DNA from: Phytohabitans houttuyneae
GTDB lineage: Bacteria; Actinomycetota; Actinomycetes; Mycobacteriales; Micromonosporaceae
NCBI RefSeq assembly: GCF_011764425.1
Contig: NZ_BLPF01000002.1
Location: 1,612,997 to 1,676,996 of the forward strand
Direction of reading: 5' to 3'
Length of the DNA: 64,000 nt
The notes beneath the pieces were generated by a model. That model had not been told where the DNA came from. It saw only the letters and a list, made by a program, of their open reading frames with translations, and did no database searches. Both the position numbers and the translations under genes were made by a program. The stretch's first letter is position 1. Each line of letters begins with the position of its first letter. Below, piece by piece: positions 51,480 to 60,833 of the stretch.

Positions 51480-52193
51480 TCACCAGACGAGGCAGAAGGG
51501 GTGGTCGGCGGGGTCGGTGAAGACCCGGTAGCGTTCGCCGCCGGCACTGAGCCGCCGCGCGCCCAGCTCCAGCGCGCGGGCCTGCGCGGTGACGAGGTCG
51601 TCGACGACGAGGTCGAGGTGGGCCTGCTGGGGGTACGCCGGATCGGGCCAGCGGGGTGGGTTGTAGTCGTCGACCCGCTGGAACATCAGGTTTCGCTCGC
51701 CGTCGGTGATGAGCGCGCCCTCGGGGTGGTCGTGGACGAGCCGCATGCCGGTGAGGTCGGCGTAGAAACGGGCCAGCTCCGATGCGTCGGGGGCGTCGAC
51801 CGTGACCGCGAACAGGCGCATCACCGGGCCGACGCCGTCGGCCTGGCAGAGGTCGAACGGATGGCCGGCCGGGTCGGCCATGGTGATCCACGCGGGACCG
51901 TCGGCCAGCCGGGTGGCGCCGAGACGGATGGCGCGCTCGACCTGCGCCTGCGGATCGTCGGTCTCCAGGTCCAGGTGGAACTGCTGCGGAAACTCCTGTC
52001 CGGGCCAGCGCGGCGGGACGTGGTCGGGTGCCCGCTGAAACTCGATCTCCTGGCCCTCCGGGGTGCGGAGGCCGAACCGCTCGCCGTCTTTGCGCACGAT
52101 GTCCCATCCGGTGAGTCCGGCATAGAACGCACCGACCGTGTCGATATCCACCGCATCGAAGATGGCCAGGTCCAGACGGGCATTGCCGGTCAT
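51480..52193 (-). CDS. two-domain VOC (glyoxalase-like) protein
   Basis: 237 residues from the ATG at 52193. Two glyoxalase/bleomycin-resistance-type modules are in tandem. The first has DTVGAFYAGLTGWDIVRKDG, FHLDLETDD and AGHPFDLCQ; the second has ELARFYADLTGMRLVHDHPE, AHLDLVVDD and ADHPFCLVW. Both keep the HLDL metal-ligand strand. VOC proteins bind metal and small molecules or resist antibiotics; specificity is unknown. It is divergent from the S8 peptidase, with about 126 bp between. Confidence 0.85.
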   Translation of the reverse strand: MTGNARLDLAIFDAVDIDTVGAFYAGLTGWDIVRKDGERFGLRTPEGQEIEFQRAPDHVPPRWPGQEFPQQFHLDLETDDPQAQVERAIRLGATRLADGPAWITMADPAGHPFDLCQADGVGPVMRLFAVTVDAPDASELARFYADLTGMRLVHDHPEGALITDGERNLMFQRVDDYNPPRWPDPAYPQQAHLDLVVDDLVTAQARALELGARRLSAGGERYRVFTDPADHPFCLVW

Positions 52194-52319
52194 GGTCACA
52201 TTCTGCCTTGTCCGCGGCCCCAACCGGGCGGCGTCGGTACCGCCACCCCCTGTCCAGTGGCGTCCATCGCTGTCTACGATCGCCGTCCCGGTGACGGACA
52301 GCGTGCGAGCCTGCACGCC

Positions 52320-54662
52320 ATGCGTACACATAGACGCCCTTTGCCGGGCGTACCCAGCCGCTGGCTGGCTCTGTTCGTGATCGCGGCACTCGCCGCGGGC
52401 CTGGCACCGGCGACGGCCTCGGCCGCCCCGCCGCCGGCGGCCGCGGCGGGGGAGAGCGTCCGCGTGATCGTGGGCCTGCGGGCCGACTTCGACCCGTCGT
52501 CACTGCGGCAGCAGGCGACCCGGGCCTCGGCACAGGAGCGGATCGCCACCGCCGCCGCCGCGGTCGAAACCGAGCTGCGCGGCGTGCCGCACACGATCCA
52601 CCACCGGTACGACTCGCTGCCGTACCTGGCGTTGACCGCACCGTCCGGCGCGATCGACGCGCTGCGCAAGGCCGGCCGGATCACGTCGGTGCAGCGCGAC
52701 GAGGCGGAACGGGTGGCGCTGTCGGACAGCACGCGGATCATCGGCGCGCAGGAGGCGACCGCGCACGGCTTCGACGGTACGGGCCGGGTCATCGCGGTGC
52801 TCGACACCGGTGTCGAACGGACCCACCCGTTCCTGTCCGGCCGGGTCGTGGAAGAGGCGTGCTTCTCCGGCAACAGCAACTGCCCGAACGGGAGCACGTC
52901 ACAGACCGGTGTCGGGGCGGCGGCGCCGTGCACGTACTCGCCGAGCGAATGCCCGCACGGCACGCACGTGGCGGGGATCGCGGCCGGGCGGCGGTCCGGG
53001 TCGATCACCTTCGACGGGGTGGCGCCGGGTGCCAGCGTCATGCCGATCCAGGTGTTCAGCCGCTTCACCGGGACCTTCGACTGCGGCCCGCTGCTTGCGG
53101 TCTGCGCCAAGTCGTTCCAGTCCGACCAGGTCGCCGGGCTCAACCAGGTGATCAACCGGCTGCTCGGCGGCGTGCGGATCGCCGCGGTCAACATCAGCAT
53201 CGGGTCGGCCGCCACCCAGTCGACGGCGTGCGACAGCGACGTGCGCAAAACGGCGATCGACTCGCTGCGCGCCCAAGGGGTGCCCACGGTCATCGCGTCC
53301 GGCAACTCCGGCTCCAACACCGGCGTGAGCACGCCGGCGTGCATCAGCACCGCGGTCACCGTGGGCAACACCACGAAGGCCGACGCGGTGGCCAGCGACT
53401 CCAACTCCTCCCAGCAGGTCGACCTCCTGGCCCCCGGCTCGTCGATCGTGTCGTCGGTGCCGGGCGGCGGTACGGCCACGATGAGCGGCACCTCGATGGC
53501 CGCGCCGCACGTCGCGGGCGCGATGGCCGTGTACCGGGAGAGATTCCCCGGCACCGACCTGTCGACGGTGCTCGCCACCCTGCACAACACGGGAGTGGTG
53601 ATCACCGATCCGGACAACCTCGTGGTGAAGCGGCGGATCAACATCAGCACCGCGATGGCCGGCTACGCCTTCGTCTGGGCAAACCAGCCGTCGTCCGCCT
53701 CGTACACGCCGGACACCTTCTACCAGTGGAACTCCACCGCCGCCACCGTCCAGATCATCCGCCAGGGCACCGGCGACTACATGGTGCAGCTGTTCGGCCT
53801 GGCCGGCACCGAGCAGGCCGCCGGCCTCGTCGCCGGCGGGCATGTGCAGGTCACCATGCACGGCCAGACGACGAACCGGTGCAAGGTGGGTGACTGGTTC
53901 ATGTTCAGCACCAGCGAGCTGCGGGTGCGGGTGCTGTGCCACACCACCGCCGGTGCGGCCGTCGACAACCGGTTCTCGATGCTCTACTACAACTACGAGA
54001 CCGTGCGGGCCGTCGACATGGGCTACGCATGGGTCTCCGCCTCCGGCAGCGCGCCGACGCTGTGGCAGGCCAACTCGTCCGCCGCCACCGCGGTCAACAC
54101 CGTGACGCACACCGCCGGCAGCGGCATCTACACCGTGCTCTTCCCGGGTCTGACCGACGGCAACGGCAACGCGCAGGTGACCGCGGTCGGCGGTGGATCC
54201 GAGTACTGCAAGATCCGCAGCAGCAGCGTGGTCGCGGCGGGCGCCCAGGTCGTGGTCGGCTGCCACAACGCGGCCGGCACGCTGGTCGACGCCGCCTTCG
54301 ACGTCGCGTACACCGCGGGCGCGGTGCCCAGCGACGGGCACGGGGCCTACGGCACGGCCCATCTGTCCAGCAGCACTGCCTGGTACAACCTGAACAACCG
54401 GTTCAACACCTCCGGCGGCGTGGTGCAGGCACGGCGGACGCCGGGCACCTCCGCGGGCACCTACGAGGTGCGGCTGGGCAACCAGGTGGACTTCGACGAC
54501 ACCAACACGATCGTGACCGCGATCGGCACCTCCGGCACGACCTGCGGCATCGAGTTCTGGGTCGCCTCGGGCAGCGACACGCTCGTGCAGGTGAGCTGCC
54601 GCAGCCCCGCAGGTACGCCGATCAACAGCCAGTTTTCGCTGCTTTTCACGACAAACCGCTGA
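52320..54662 (+). CDS. secreted S8 (subtilisin-like) serine peptidase
   Basis: 780 residues from the ATG at 52320. Signal peptide (WLALFVIAALAAGLAPATA), inhibitor I9-type propeptide (VRVIVGLRADFDPSSLRQQA to ALRKAGRITSVQRDE), then the catalytic domain. Asp is in VLDTGVERTHP, His in HGTHVAGIAAG and Ser in GTSMAAPHVAG; the oxyanion Asn is in ASGNSGSNTG. The last 330 residues repeat a module with YAWVSASGSAPTLWQANSSA-like and NNRFSMLYY-like elements, rich in Cys and aromatic residues, probably a surface-binding domain. The repeats suggest two to three copies. A terminator follows. Confidence 0.9.
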   Translation: MRTHRRPLPGVPSRWLALFVIAALAAGLAPATASAAPPPAAAAGESVRVIVGLRADFDPSSLRQQATRASAQERIATAAAAVETELRGVPHTIHHRYDSLPYLALTAPSGAIDALRKAGRITSVQRDEAERVALSDSTRIIGAQEATAHGFDGTGRVIAVLDTGVERTHPFLSGRVVEEACFSGNSNCPNGSTSQTGVGAAAPCTYSPSECPHGTHVAGIAAGRRSGSITFDGVAPGASVMPIQVFSRFTGTFDCGPLLAVCAKSFQSDQVAGLNQVINRLLGGVRIAAVNISIGSAATQSTACDSDVRKTAIDSLRAQGVPTVIASGNSGSNTGVSTPACISTAVTVGNTTKADAVASDSNSSQQVDLLAPGSSIVSSVPGGGTATMSGTSMAAPHVAGAMAVYRERFPGTDLSTVLATLHNTGVVITDPDNLVVKRRINISTAMAGYAFVWANQPSSASYTPDTFYQWNSTAATVQIIRQGTGDYMVQLFGLAGTEQAAGLVAGGHVQVTMHGQTTNRCKVGDWFMFSTSELRVRVLCHTTAGAAVDNRFSMLYYNYETVRAVDMGYAWVSASGSAPTLWQANSSAATAVNTVTHTAGSGIYTVLFPGLTDGNGNAQVTAVGGGSEYCKIRSSSVVAAGAQVVVGCHNAAGTLVDAAFDVAYTAGAVPSDGHGAYGTAHLSSSTAWYNLNNRFNTSGGVVQARRTPGTSAGTYEVRLGNQVDFDDTNTIVTAIGTSGTTCGIEFWVASGSDTLVQVSCRSPAGTPINSQFSLLFTTNR

Positions 54663-54676
54663 CGCTATGAGGGGGT

Positions 54677-54706
54677 CGCCGGCCCGGGGAGTGTCCCGGG
54701 CCGGCG
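54677..54706. terminator. stem-loop terminator after the S8 peptidase
   Basis: CGCCGGCCCGGG (54677-54688) pairs perfectly with CCCGGGCCGGCG (54695-54706) around the loop GAGTGT, 15 bp after the stop. Confidence 0.75.
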
Positions 54707-54766
54707 GCGCGCGCACCGACACTCCACTGTGTCCAGGAGATGACATGGCAAGTCGACGGGTACCGA

Positions 54767-54772
54767 TATAGT
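54767..54772 (+). promoter_or_regulatory. -10 element of a candidate leaderless promoter
   Basis: TATAGT lies 8 nt before the GTG at 54781. No Shine-Dalgarno is present, which fits a leaderless transcript. ATGACA at 54740-54745 resembles a -35 but its 21-nt spacing is too long, so the -35 is unresolved. Confidence 0.4.
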
Positions 54773-54780
54773 TTCGTTCC

Positions 54781-57150
54781 GTGTCGATTTCCGATCCGGA
54801 AGGGCCCTTGGCCGGACCGGAAAGCGCCGCGATACACAGCGCGGATGACCTTGCCCGCGTGCTGCGCCAGCTGCGACGCAGGGATGCGCGCCGGCGCGGG
54901 GAGTCCCCGCTGACCTATCGCGAGCTCGCCGCCAAGACCGGCTGGTCACATTCGGCCATCGGGCTGTACTTCAGCGGCCAGGCCCTGGCGCCGACCGACA
55001 GGTTCGACGTGCTGGTGCAGCTGCTCGGCGCCAGCCCGGCCGAGCAGCGGTGGCTGGCGACCGCCCGGGACCGCATCGAGGAAAACCGGCACGCCGACAC
55101 CGGAGGCGCCCGCCGGGCGCGGCGGCCGCAGGCTCCCGCGGTGGTACCGCACGCGCTGCCCGCACCGGCACCGCACTTCACCGGCCGGCTCGCCGAGCTG
55201 GACGTGCTCACCGGCCTGCTGGGCACCCGCGCCGTTCCGGGCGGCACCGTGGTGATCTCCGCGATCGGCGGTACCGCCGGCGTCGGCAAGACCGCCCTGG
55301 CACTGCACTGGTCGCACCAGGTCGCCGACCGGTTTCCGGACGGTCAGCTCTTCGTCAACCTTCGCGGCTTCGACCCCGACGACCAGGTGGTGCACCCCGC
55401 CGACGCGGTGCGGACCCTGCTCGACGCGATGGGGGTGCCGGCCCGCCGGGTGCCGGCGACGCTCGACGGGCAGACCGCCATGTACCGCAGCCTGCTGGCC
55501 GGCAAGCGGATGTTGATCGTGCTGGACAACGCCCGCGACGCCGGCCAGGTCCGGCCGCTGCTGCCCGGCGTGCCCGGCTGCCTCGTGCTGGTGACCAGCC
55601 GCAACCTGCTCGCCGGGCTGATCGCCACCGAAGGCGCACACCCGCTCACGCTCGACCTCCTCACCCCGTCGGAGGCCCGCGACCTGCTGGCCAGCCGGCT
55701 CGGAACCGAGCGGACCGCGGCCGAGCCGGAGGCCGTCGACCAGATCGTCACCCGGTGCGCCCGGCTGCCGCTGGCGCTGGCGATCGTGGCCGCGCACGCC
55801 GCCACCAACCCCGGCCTCCGCCTGGCCGACCTCGCCGACGCGCTCGCCGACAGCCGCCGCCAGTGGGCGCCACTGACCGCGGACGGCGATCCGGCGGCCG
55901 ACGTGCGGTCGGTGTTCTTCTGGTCCTACCGGACCCTCGACCCGGACGCGGCCCGGCTGTTTCGCCTGCTCGGCCTGCACCCGGGCCCGGACCTCACCGC
56001 CGCGGCCGCGGCCAGCATGGCCGGCTGCACACTCCCGCAGGCACGCACGTGGCTGGCCGAGCTGACCCGCGCCCACCTCGTCGCCGAGCACCGGCCCGGG
56101 CGGTACACGCAGCACGACCTGCTGCGCGGGTACGCCGCGGAGCGGGCCGGCGCGATCGACACCGAGCAGGAGCGGCAGGCGGCGACCGGCCGGATGCTCG
56201 ACCACTACCTGCACTCGGCGTACGCGGCCGAGCGGCAGATGAACACCTTCCGCGATCCGATCACATTGGACCCGCCGGCGCCGGGCACCGCACCGGAGGA
56301 GCCGGCCGACAACAGCGGGGCGAAGGACTGGCTCGGCGCCGAGCGGGCCGTGCTGCTCGCCACCGTGCACCACGCCGCCGCCACCGGCCACGACACCCAC
56401 GCCTGGCAGCTGTCCTGGGCCCTGTCCACCTACCTCGACTACCAGGGACACTGGCACGACTGGCTGGCCGTGGGCCAAGCGGCCGAGGCGGCCGCCGACC
56501 GGCTGGCCGACCCGACCGCACAGGCACTGGGCCACCGGCTGCTCGCCATCTGCAACCTTCGCCTCGGCCGGCTCGAAGACACCGACCGGCACCTGCGCCG
56601 GGCGCTGGAGCTGTACCGCCGCGCCGACGACCTGCCCGGGCAGGGCGCGATCCACCTCTACCTCGGCGACATGTGGTACGAGCAGGACCGCCACAGCGAG
56701 GCCCTGGACCACGCCCGCCAGGCCCTCGACCTCTTCCGCGCCGCCGGGCACCGCCGCGGCCAGGCCGACGCGCTCAACTTCGTGGGCTGGTGCTGCGCGC
56801 TGCTCGGCGACTACCGGCAGGCCATCGTGCACTGCGAGGAGAGCCTGCGGGTGCACCGCGAGCTGGGACACGGCATCGTCGAGGCCACGACGTGGGACAG
56901 CCTCGGGTACGCCCACCACCACCTCGGCGACCACGCGTACGCCGTCGAGTGCTTCCAGCAGGCGCTGGAGCTGTTCCGCCGCCTCGGCTCCCGGTACAAC
57001 GAGGCCTTGACCTTGAGCCGGCTCGGCGACACGCACCGCGCGGCCGGCGACGGCGACGCCGCGCGGGAGGTGTGGGAGCAGGCGTTGAGCATCCTCGACG
57101 ACCTCGAACACCCCGAGGCCGAGGATGTCCGCGCCAAGCTCAACTCCTGA
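54781..57150 (+). CDS. HTH-NB-ARC-TPR (STAND) transcriptional regulator
   Basis: 789 residues from the GTG at 54781. Residues 25-75 form a helix-turn-helix (LTYRELAAKTGWSHSAIGLY). The NB-ARC ATPase follows: P-loop GGTAGVGKTALA at 163-174, Walker B MLIVLDNARD, and an LVTSRN sensor followed by LPLALAIVAA (the GLPL-type motif). From about 540 on there are tetratricopeptide repeats (ALGHRLLAICNLRLGRLEDT, AIHLYLGDMWYEQDRHSEAL, ATTWDSLGYAHHHLGDHAYA). It is a SARP-less AfsR-like regulator that would switch on with ligand and ATP. Targets are unknown; flanking peptidase genes are not obviously linked. Confidence 0.88.
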   Translation: MSISDPEGPLAGPESAAIHSADDLARVLRQLRRRDARRRGESPLTYRELAAKTGWSHSAIGLYFSGQALAPTDRFDVLVQLLGASPAEQRWLATARDRIEENRHADTGGARRARRPQAPAVVPHALPAPAPHFTGRLAELDVLTGLLGTRAVPGGTVVISAIGGTAGVGKTALALHWSHQVADRFPDGQLFVNLRGFDPDDQVVHPADAVRTLLDAMGVPARRVPATLDGQTAMYRSLLAGKRMLIVLDNARDAGQVRPLLPGVPGCLVLVTSRNLLAGLIATEGAHPLTLDLLTPSEARDLLASRLGTERTAAEPEAVDQIVTRCARLPLALAIVAAHAATNPGLRLADLADALADSRRQWAPLTADGDPAADVRSVFFWSYRTLDPDAARLFRLLGLHPGPDLTAAAAASMAGCTLPQARTWLAELTRAHLVAEHRPGRYTQHDLLRGYAAERAGAIDTEQERQAATGRMLDHYLHSAYAAERQMNTFRDPITLDPPAPGTAPEEPADNSGAKDWLGAERAVLLATVHHAAATGHDTHAWQLSWALSTYLDYQGHWHDWLAVGQAAEAAADRLADPTAQALGHRLLAICNLRLGRLEDTDRHLRRALELYRRADDLPGQGAIHLYLGDMWYEQDRHSEALDHARQALDLFRAAGHRRGQADALNFVGWCCALLGDYRQAIVHCEESLRVHRELGHGIVEATTWDSLGYAHHHLGDHAYAVECFQQALELFRRLGSRYNEALTLSRLGDTHRAAGDGDAAREVWEQALSILDDLEHPEAEDVRAKLNS

Positions 57151-57162
57151 GCCCGAAGACGG

Positions 57163-57200
57163 GCGTGCGCCGTGACCGGTCCCCCGGTCACGGCGCACGC
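57163..57200. terminator. bidirectional terminator, 17-bp stem
   Basis: GCGTGCGCCGTGACCGG (57163-57179) pairs perfectly with CCGGTCACGGCGCACGC (57184-57200) around TCCC. It lies between the convergent stops at 57150 and 57221. Confidence 0.85.
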
Positions 57201-57220
57201 CGCGGTTTGCTGTTCGGTTG

Positions 57221-60200
57221 TTACTGGACGATGCCGCCGGGGCGGAGCCTGACCGTCAGCTCGGAGCTGACCACCGTGACGCCGGGGACCGTGGTCGCCG
57301 TCATCTCGCTGGTGACCACGCCCTTGCCGAGGCCGACGCCGGTGACCTGGACGACGTACGACACCGAGGCACCCGGCGTGGGCGCGCTACTGGTGATCCG
57401 CAGGTCTTCCGTCGGCAGCGTGCCCGCCGGAAGCTGCTCGCCGCCGCTGCCGTTGACGTTTTCGGCGCCGACGATCAGGTCCTGCCCGGTGGGTGCGCCG
57501 GGCAGTGCGGCCGGATCGTAGGCGAAGACGATGTCCTCCTCGCCGTTGAGCCCGATCCAGATCTGGAAGTGCCGGTTGGAGTCGGTGCCCCAGACGTCCA
57601 CCTGCCACTCGAGGACCAGCCAGTCGCTGACCCCGTCGGTCAGGACGGTGGCCCGGATGCCCTGGTCGTTGGTGCCGTCCAGGTCGGTCCAGAACGGCGC
57701 CAGCACGTTGTTGGGCCGCGCCGGGTCGGGGATCTGGGTCAGCTCGCAGCAGTTGTTGTCCTCGGACGTGCCGCCACCCACGACCGCGTACCCGTTGGAG
57801 TCGATCCCGATCCTCGTGTACGTCTGCCCGCCGTAGATGAACGGCGGCACGTTGAAGTTCAGGATCTCCTCGTCACCGATCGCGTTCGGTGCGACGCCGA
57901 ACGCCGCCAGCGGGATGTACCCGGCGGTGGTGCCCGGGTCGAGCGACGGCACACCCGGCACGGCGCCGGCCAGCGGCACGTCGTTCTTGACCACCTTGCG
58001 CGGGCCGGCGACGGTGGCGCCCTCGACCCCGGAGACCTTGAGGTTCTGGTTGACGGTGGTCGAAAGGTCCGCCACGGCGTCGCCGAAGGACTCGTTGGTC
58101 GCCGTGATCGTGCAGTCCGCCGTGCCGCCCAGGGTCACCTGGGTCGGTGCGCACTCGCTGGCCAGCTTGACGTCGCCCTGCTGCGGCACGAAGGCCACCG
58201 GCAGGTGCAGCGTCGGCAGGCTGGGCGAGACCGGGTCGAGGATCACCTGGCCGAACTGCTGCCCGCTCGCCGTCGACGTGATGGTGATCGTCACGTCCCG
58301 CGACTTGCCGGCGCCCAGCGTGAAGACGCTGGGCGTGGCGGTGATCTTGCTGCCGGCCGGCGCCTTGGTGTGCACCCGGTACGTCTGCGGGCCGCTGCTC
58401 ACGTTCTTCGCGGTACGCACCGTGGTGACCCGGCCCGGCATGGTCGGCGCGTTTACCGACGGCAGGTTCAGGTGCACCGCGCTGACCGGGTTGTTGCCGA
58501 TGGCGAGCATCCGCTCGGCCGACTCGTCGAATGTCAGGCCCGGCTTCTGCGCCTTGCGCAGGTCGACCCGGCCGGCGCCGTAGTCGAACGGGTCGGCCGG
58601 CGTGGTCAGGTCTTCCTTGACGACTTCCTGGATGGCCGTCGTCATCATCGCGGACTTGATCTGCCCCGGGCTCCAGCCGGGGTGCAGGGACTTGAGCAGC
58701 ACCGCCGCGCCGGCGATGTGCGGCGCGGACATCGAGGTGCCCGCGATCGCCTGGAAGTACTCGCCGGGCGGGCCGTTTTCGACCGCGTCCGGCGTCGGCG
58801 AGTTGCCGGCCAGGATCTGCACGCCGGGCGCGGTGATGTCCGGCTTGATGCCGAAGCCGCCGGGCCCGCGCGAGGAGAACGCGGCCATCACGTCCGCCTG
58901 GCCGTTTTCCTTCTGGCCGGCGGTGAAGCTGCCGGTCACGGCGGTGTGCGAGGTCATGAAGGCCTTGAACTGCGTGCCGTCGGCCAGGTGCACCGTCGGC
59001 AGCCAGTGGTTGTCGGTCTCGATGTCGGCCAGCGACGGGTTGTAGAGCACCATGCCGACCGCGCCGCCCTGCAGGACGTTGTAGCCCTTTTCGACGCGGG
59101 CGTTTCCGCCGCGCTGGCAGGCGACGATCTTGCCGGTGAACGCGCCGGCCGGGGCGGGCGCGTCACACAGCGCGGGGTACCCGGCGGCCGACTCGGCCAG
59201 CACGACCGGGGTGTCCGCGGTGACGCCGGCGGTGATCGAGGCGCCCTTCAAGGTCAGCGTGTCCGCGCCGCTCTTGATGGTCAGCGTGGAGTTGAACTCG
59301 CGGGTCTGTGTCGACGCCGCGACGGTCGTGACCCACGGCGAGACGTGGTCGGTGGTCGCCGAGCCGGGGCCGGAGTTGCCCGCGGACGCCGCGACGAAGA
59401 CACCCGCCGCGTACGCGTCGAGGAACGCCAGCTCGGCCGGGTCGGTGAACGGCTGGCTGCCACCGGAGATCGAGTAGTTGATCACGTCGACCCCGTCGAG
59501 CACGGCCTGCCCGATCGCGGCGGCCAGGTCGGAGTCGTACCCGCCCTGCTCGCCGAGTCCCTTGTAGACGGAGAGCCACGCGCCCGGCGCGATGCCCTGC
59601 ACCGGTCCGCGCTCCACACCGAAGACCGGTGCCGAGGCGAGCACGTTGCCGGCCGAGGTGGACGCGGTGTGGGTACCGTGGCCGCCGCTGTCCCGGGCCG
59701 ACTCGTAGTCCTCGCCGTCGTTGAGCGCCAGGTACGTGTCCAGGAACGCCGCGCCGCCGATCAGCTTGTTGTTGCAGGCGAACACGTCCGTCTGCGGCGT
59801 CAGCGGGTTGTCCCCGAAGTCGCACTCGCGCGGCGTGCCGTCCGCCTTGGCCGGCGGGGCGTTGAGGTTGCCCTGGTCGGCGAAGGACGGGTGCTCCGGC
59901 CAGGCGCCGGTGTCGATGACGCCGATGATGATGCCGGCTCCGGCGTTCTTCTTGCCGCCCAGCGCGCCGTACGTGCTGGTGGCCCCGATGAACGCGGCGC
60001 TCGCGTCGGTCAGCGGCTGGCGCAGCTGATCCCTCTGCACCGCCACCACACCGTCGACCTTCAGCAGGTCGCCGACCTTGTTGGCCGGCACCGTGGCGGA
60101 CACCCCGCCGTACACCGTGCGCAGCCGCTGCCGCACCGCCGCGCTGGGCACCGCCTTGGTGAGCGCGGTGACGATCTGCTGCTCGCGCTGCACGATGTGC

Positions 60201-60553
60201 TTCTCGTACGCCTGCACGGCCGGGCCGCGGCCGAGCTTGCGGCCGGTCTCCGAGGGGCTCGTCGCGGCCAGGCCGGCCACGCCGCCGCCGTACGTGGCGA
60301 CTGGGTCGTAGTCCAGCTTGACGAGGACCGGGATCCGGGTCGCCTCGGCGCGGTTGAGCAGAGTCGGGTCGGTCTGCGCCAACCGGCTCGTGGGTGACTT
60401 GGCGGCGGACACCCGGTCGGCCGGCTGGAGGTTCTGGTCGACGGTGAAATCACCACTGGGTGCGGCGACACCGGGACCAGCCCAGGTCACCACGGCCAGC
60501 GGAAGAGTGAGAGCGGCCGCGAACCCGGCCCGCAGCCACTTCTTTTGGCGCAT
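57221..60553 (-). CDS. large secreted S8 peptidase with PA domain
   Basis: 1110 residues from the ATG at 60553, with GGGAGGG five bases upstream. Signal peptide (LRAGFAAALTLPLAVVTWAG), I9-like propeptide (ending VDGVVAVQRDQLRQPLTDAS), then the catalytic domain. Asp is in GVIDTGAWPEHPSF, His in GGHGTHTASTSAG, Asn in SAGNSGPGSATT and Ser in AGTSMSAPHIAGA. A protease-associated domain (YPALCDAPAPAGAFTGKIVA, CQRGGNARVEKGYNVLQGGA) is inserted between His/Asn and Ser, as in C5a-peptidase/cucumisin-type enzymes. Fn3-like and a beta-rich C-terminal domain (IGIDSNGYAVVGGG, FQIWIGLNGEEDIVFAYDP) follow. No membrane anchor or sortase signal is present. Confidence 0.9.
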   Translation of the reverse strand: MRQKKWLRAGFAAALTLPLAVVTWAGPGVAAPSGDFTVDQNLQPADRVSAAKSPTSRLAQTDPTLLNRAEATRIPVLVKLDYDPVATYGGGVAGLAATSPSETGRKLGRGPAVQAYEKHIVQREQQIVTALTKAVPSAAVRQRLRTVYGGVSATVPANKVGDLLKVDGVVAVQRDQLRQPLTDASAAFIGATSTYGALGGKKNAGAGIIIGVIDTGAWPEHPSFADQGNLNAPPAKADGTPRECDFGDNPLTPQTDVFACNNKLIGGAAFLDTYLALNDGEDYESARDSGGHGTHTASTSAGNVLASAPVFGVERGPVQGIAPGAWLSVYKGLGEQGGYDSDLAAAIGQAVLDGVDVINYSISGGSQPFTDPAELAFLDAYAAGVFVAASAGNSGPGSATTDHVSPWVTTVAASTQTREFNSTLTIKSGADTLTLKGASITAGVTADTPVVLAESAAGYPALCDAPAPAGAFTGKIVACQRGGNARVEKGYNVLQGGAVGMVLYNPSLADIETDNHWLPTVHLADGTQFKAFMTSHTAVTGSFTAGQKENGQADVMAAFSSRGPGGFGIKPDITAPGVQILAGNSPTPDAVENGPPGEYFQAIAGTSMSAPHIAGAAVLLKSLHPGWSPGQIKSAMMTTAIQEVVKEDLTTPADPFDYGAGRVDLRKAQKPGLTFDESAERMLAIGNNPVSAVHLNLPSVNAPTMPGRVTTVRTAKNVSSGPQTYRVHTKAPAGSKITATPSVFTLGAGKSRDVTITITSTASGQQFGQVILDPVSPSLPTLHLPVAFVPQQGDVKLASECAPTQVTLGGTADCTITATNESFGDAVADLSTTVNQNLKVSGVEGATVAGPRKVVKNDVPLAGAVPGVPSLDPGTTAGYIPLAAFGVAPNAIGDEEILNFNVPPFIYGGQTYTRIGIDSNGYAVVGGGTSEDNNCCELTQIPDPARPNNVLAPFWTDLDGTNDQGIRATVLTDGVSDWLVLEWQVDVWGTDSNRHFQIWIGLNGEEDIVFAYDPAALPGAPTGQDLIVGAENVNGSGGEQLPAGTLPTEDLRITSSAPTPGASVSYVVQVTGVGLGKGVVTSEMTATTVPGVTVVSSELTVRLRPGGIVQ

Positions 60554-60833
60554 CCGATTCCCTCCCAGGGAGAGCGTTACGCGCCTGCCCTGCGCCTGGC
60601 GGGCATCGACCGGGTCAGCGCAAATAGTCGGCGCGTGGAGTGTGGGCATGATTTCACGTGACACACCAAATGCACAGAGCACACGCAGGCTCCATTGGGA
60701 CTTGGCTCACTTCAGCCATCCGTGAACACAAAGGACCGTGACTGTTCCGGCAAAACGGGCGGGTTGCGGCGGCCGGGACCCCCCGCCCGGTGGGTTCCGG
60801 GCCCGCGGCGCGTCTGGCAGGATCGATCGGTAC
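60554..60833. promoter_or_regulatory. divergent intergenic region
   Basis: 280 bp between the S8 peptidase and the ADP-ribosylglycohydrolase, so it must hold both promoters. The A/T-richest part is about 60650-60735. I could not fix convincing -35/-10 pairs. Confidence 0.3.

Noticed and set aside
51234-52319. N-terminal extension of the S8 peptidase frame
   Set aside because: It overlaps the VOC gene on the other strand, while a signal peptide begins at the ATG at 52320.
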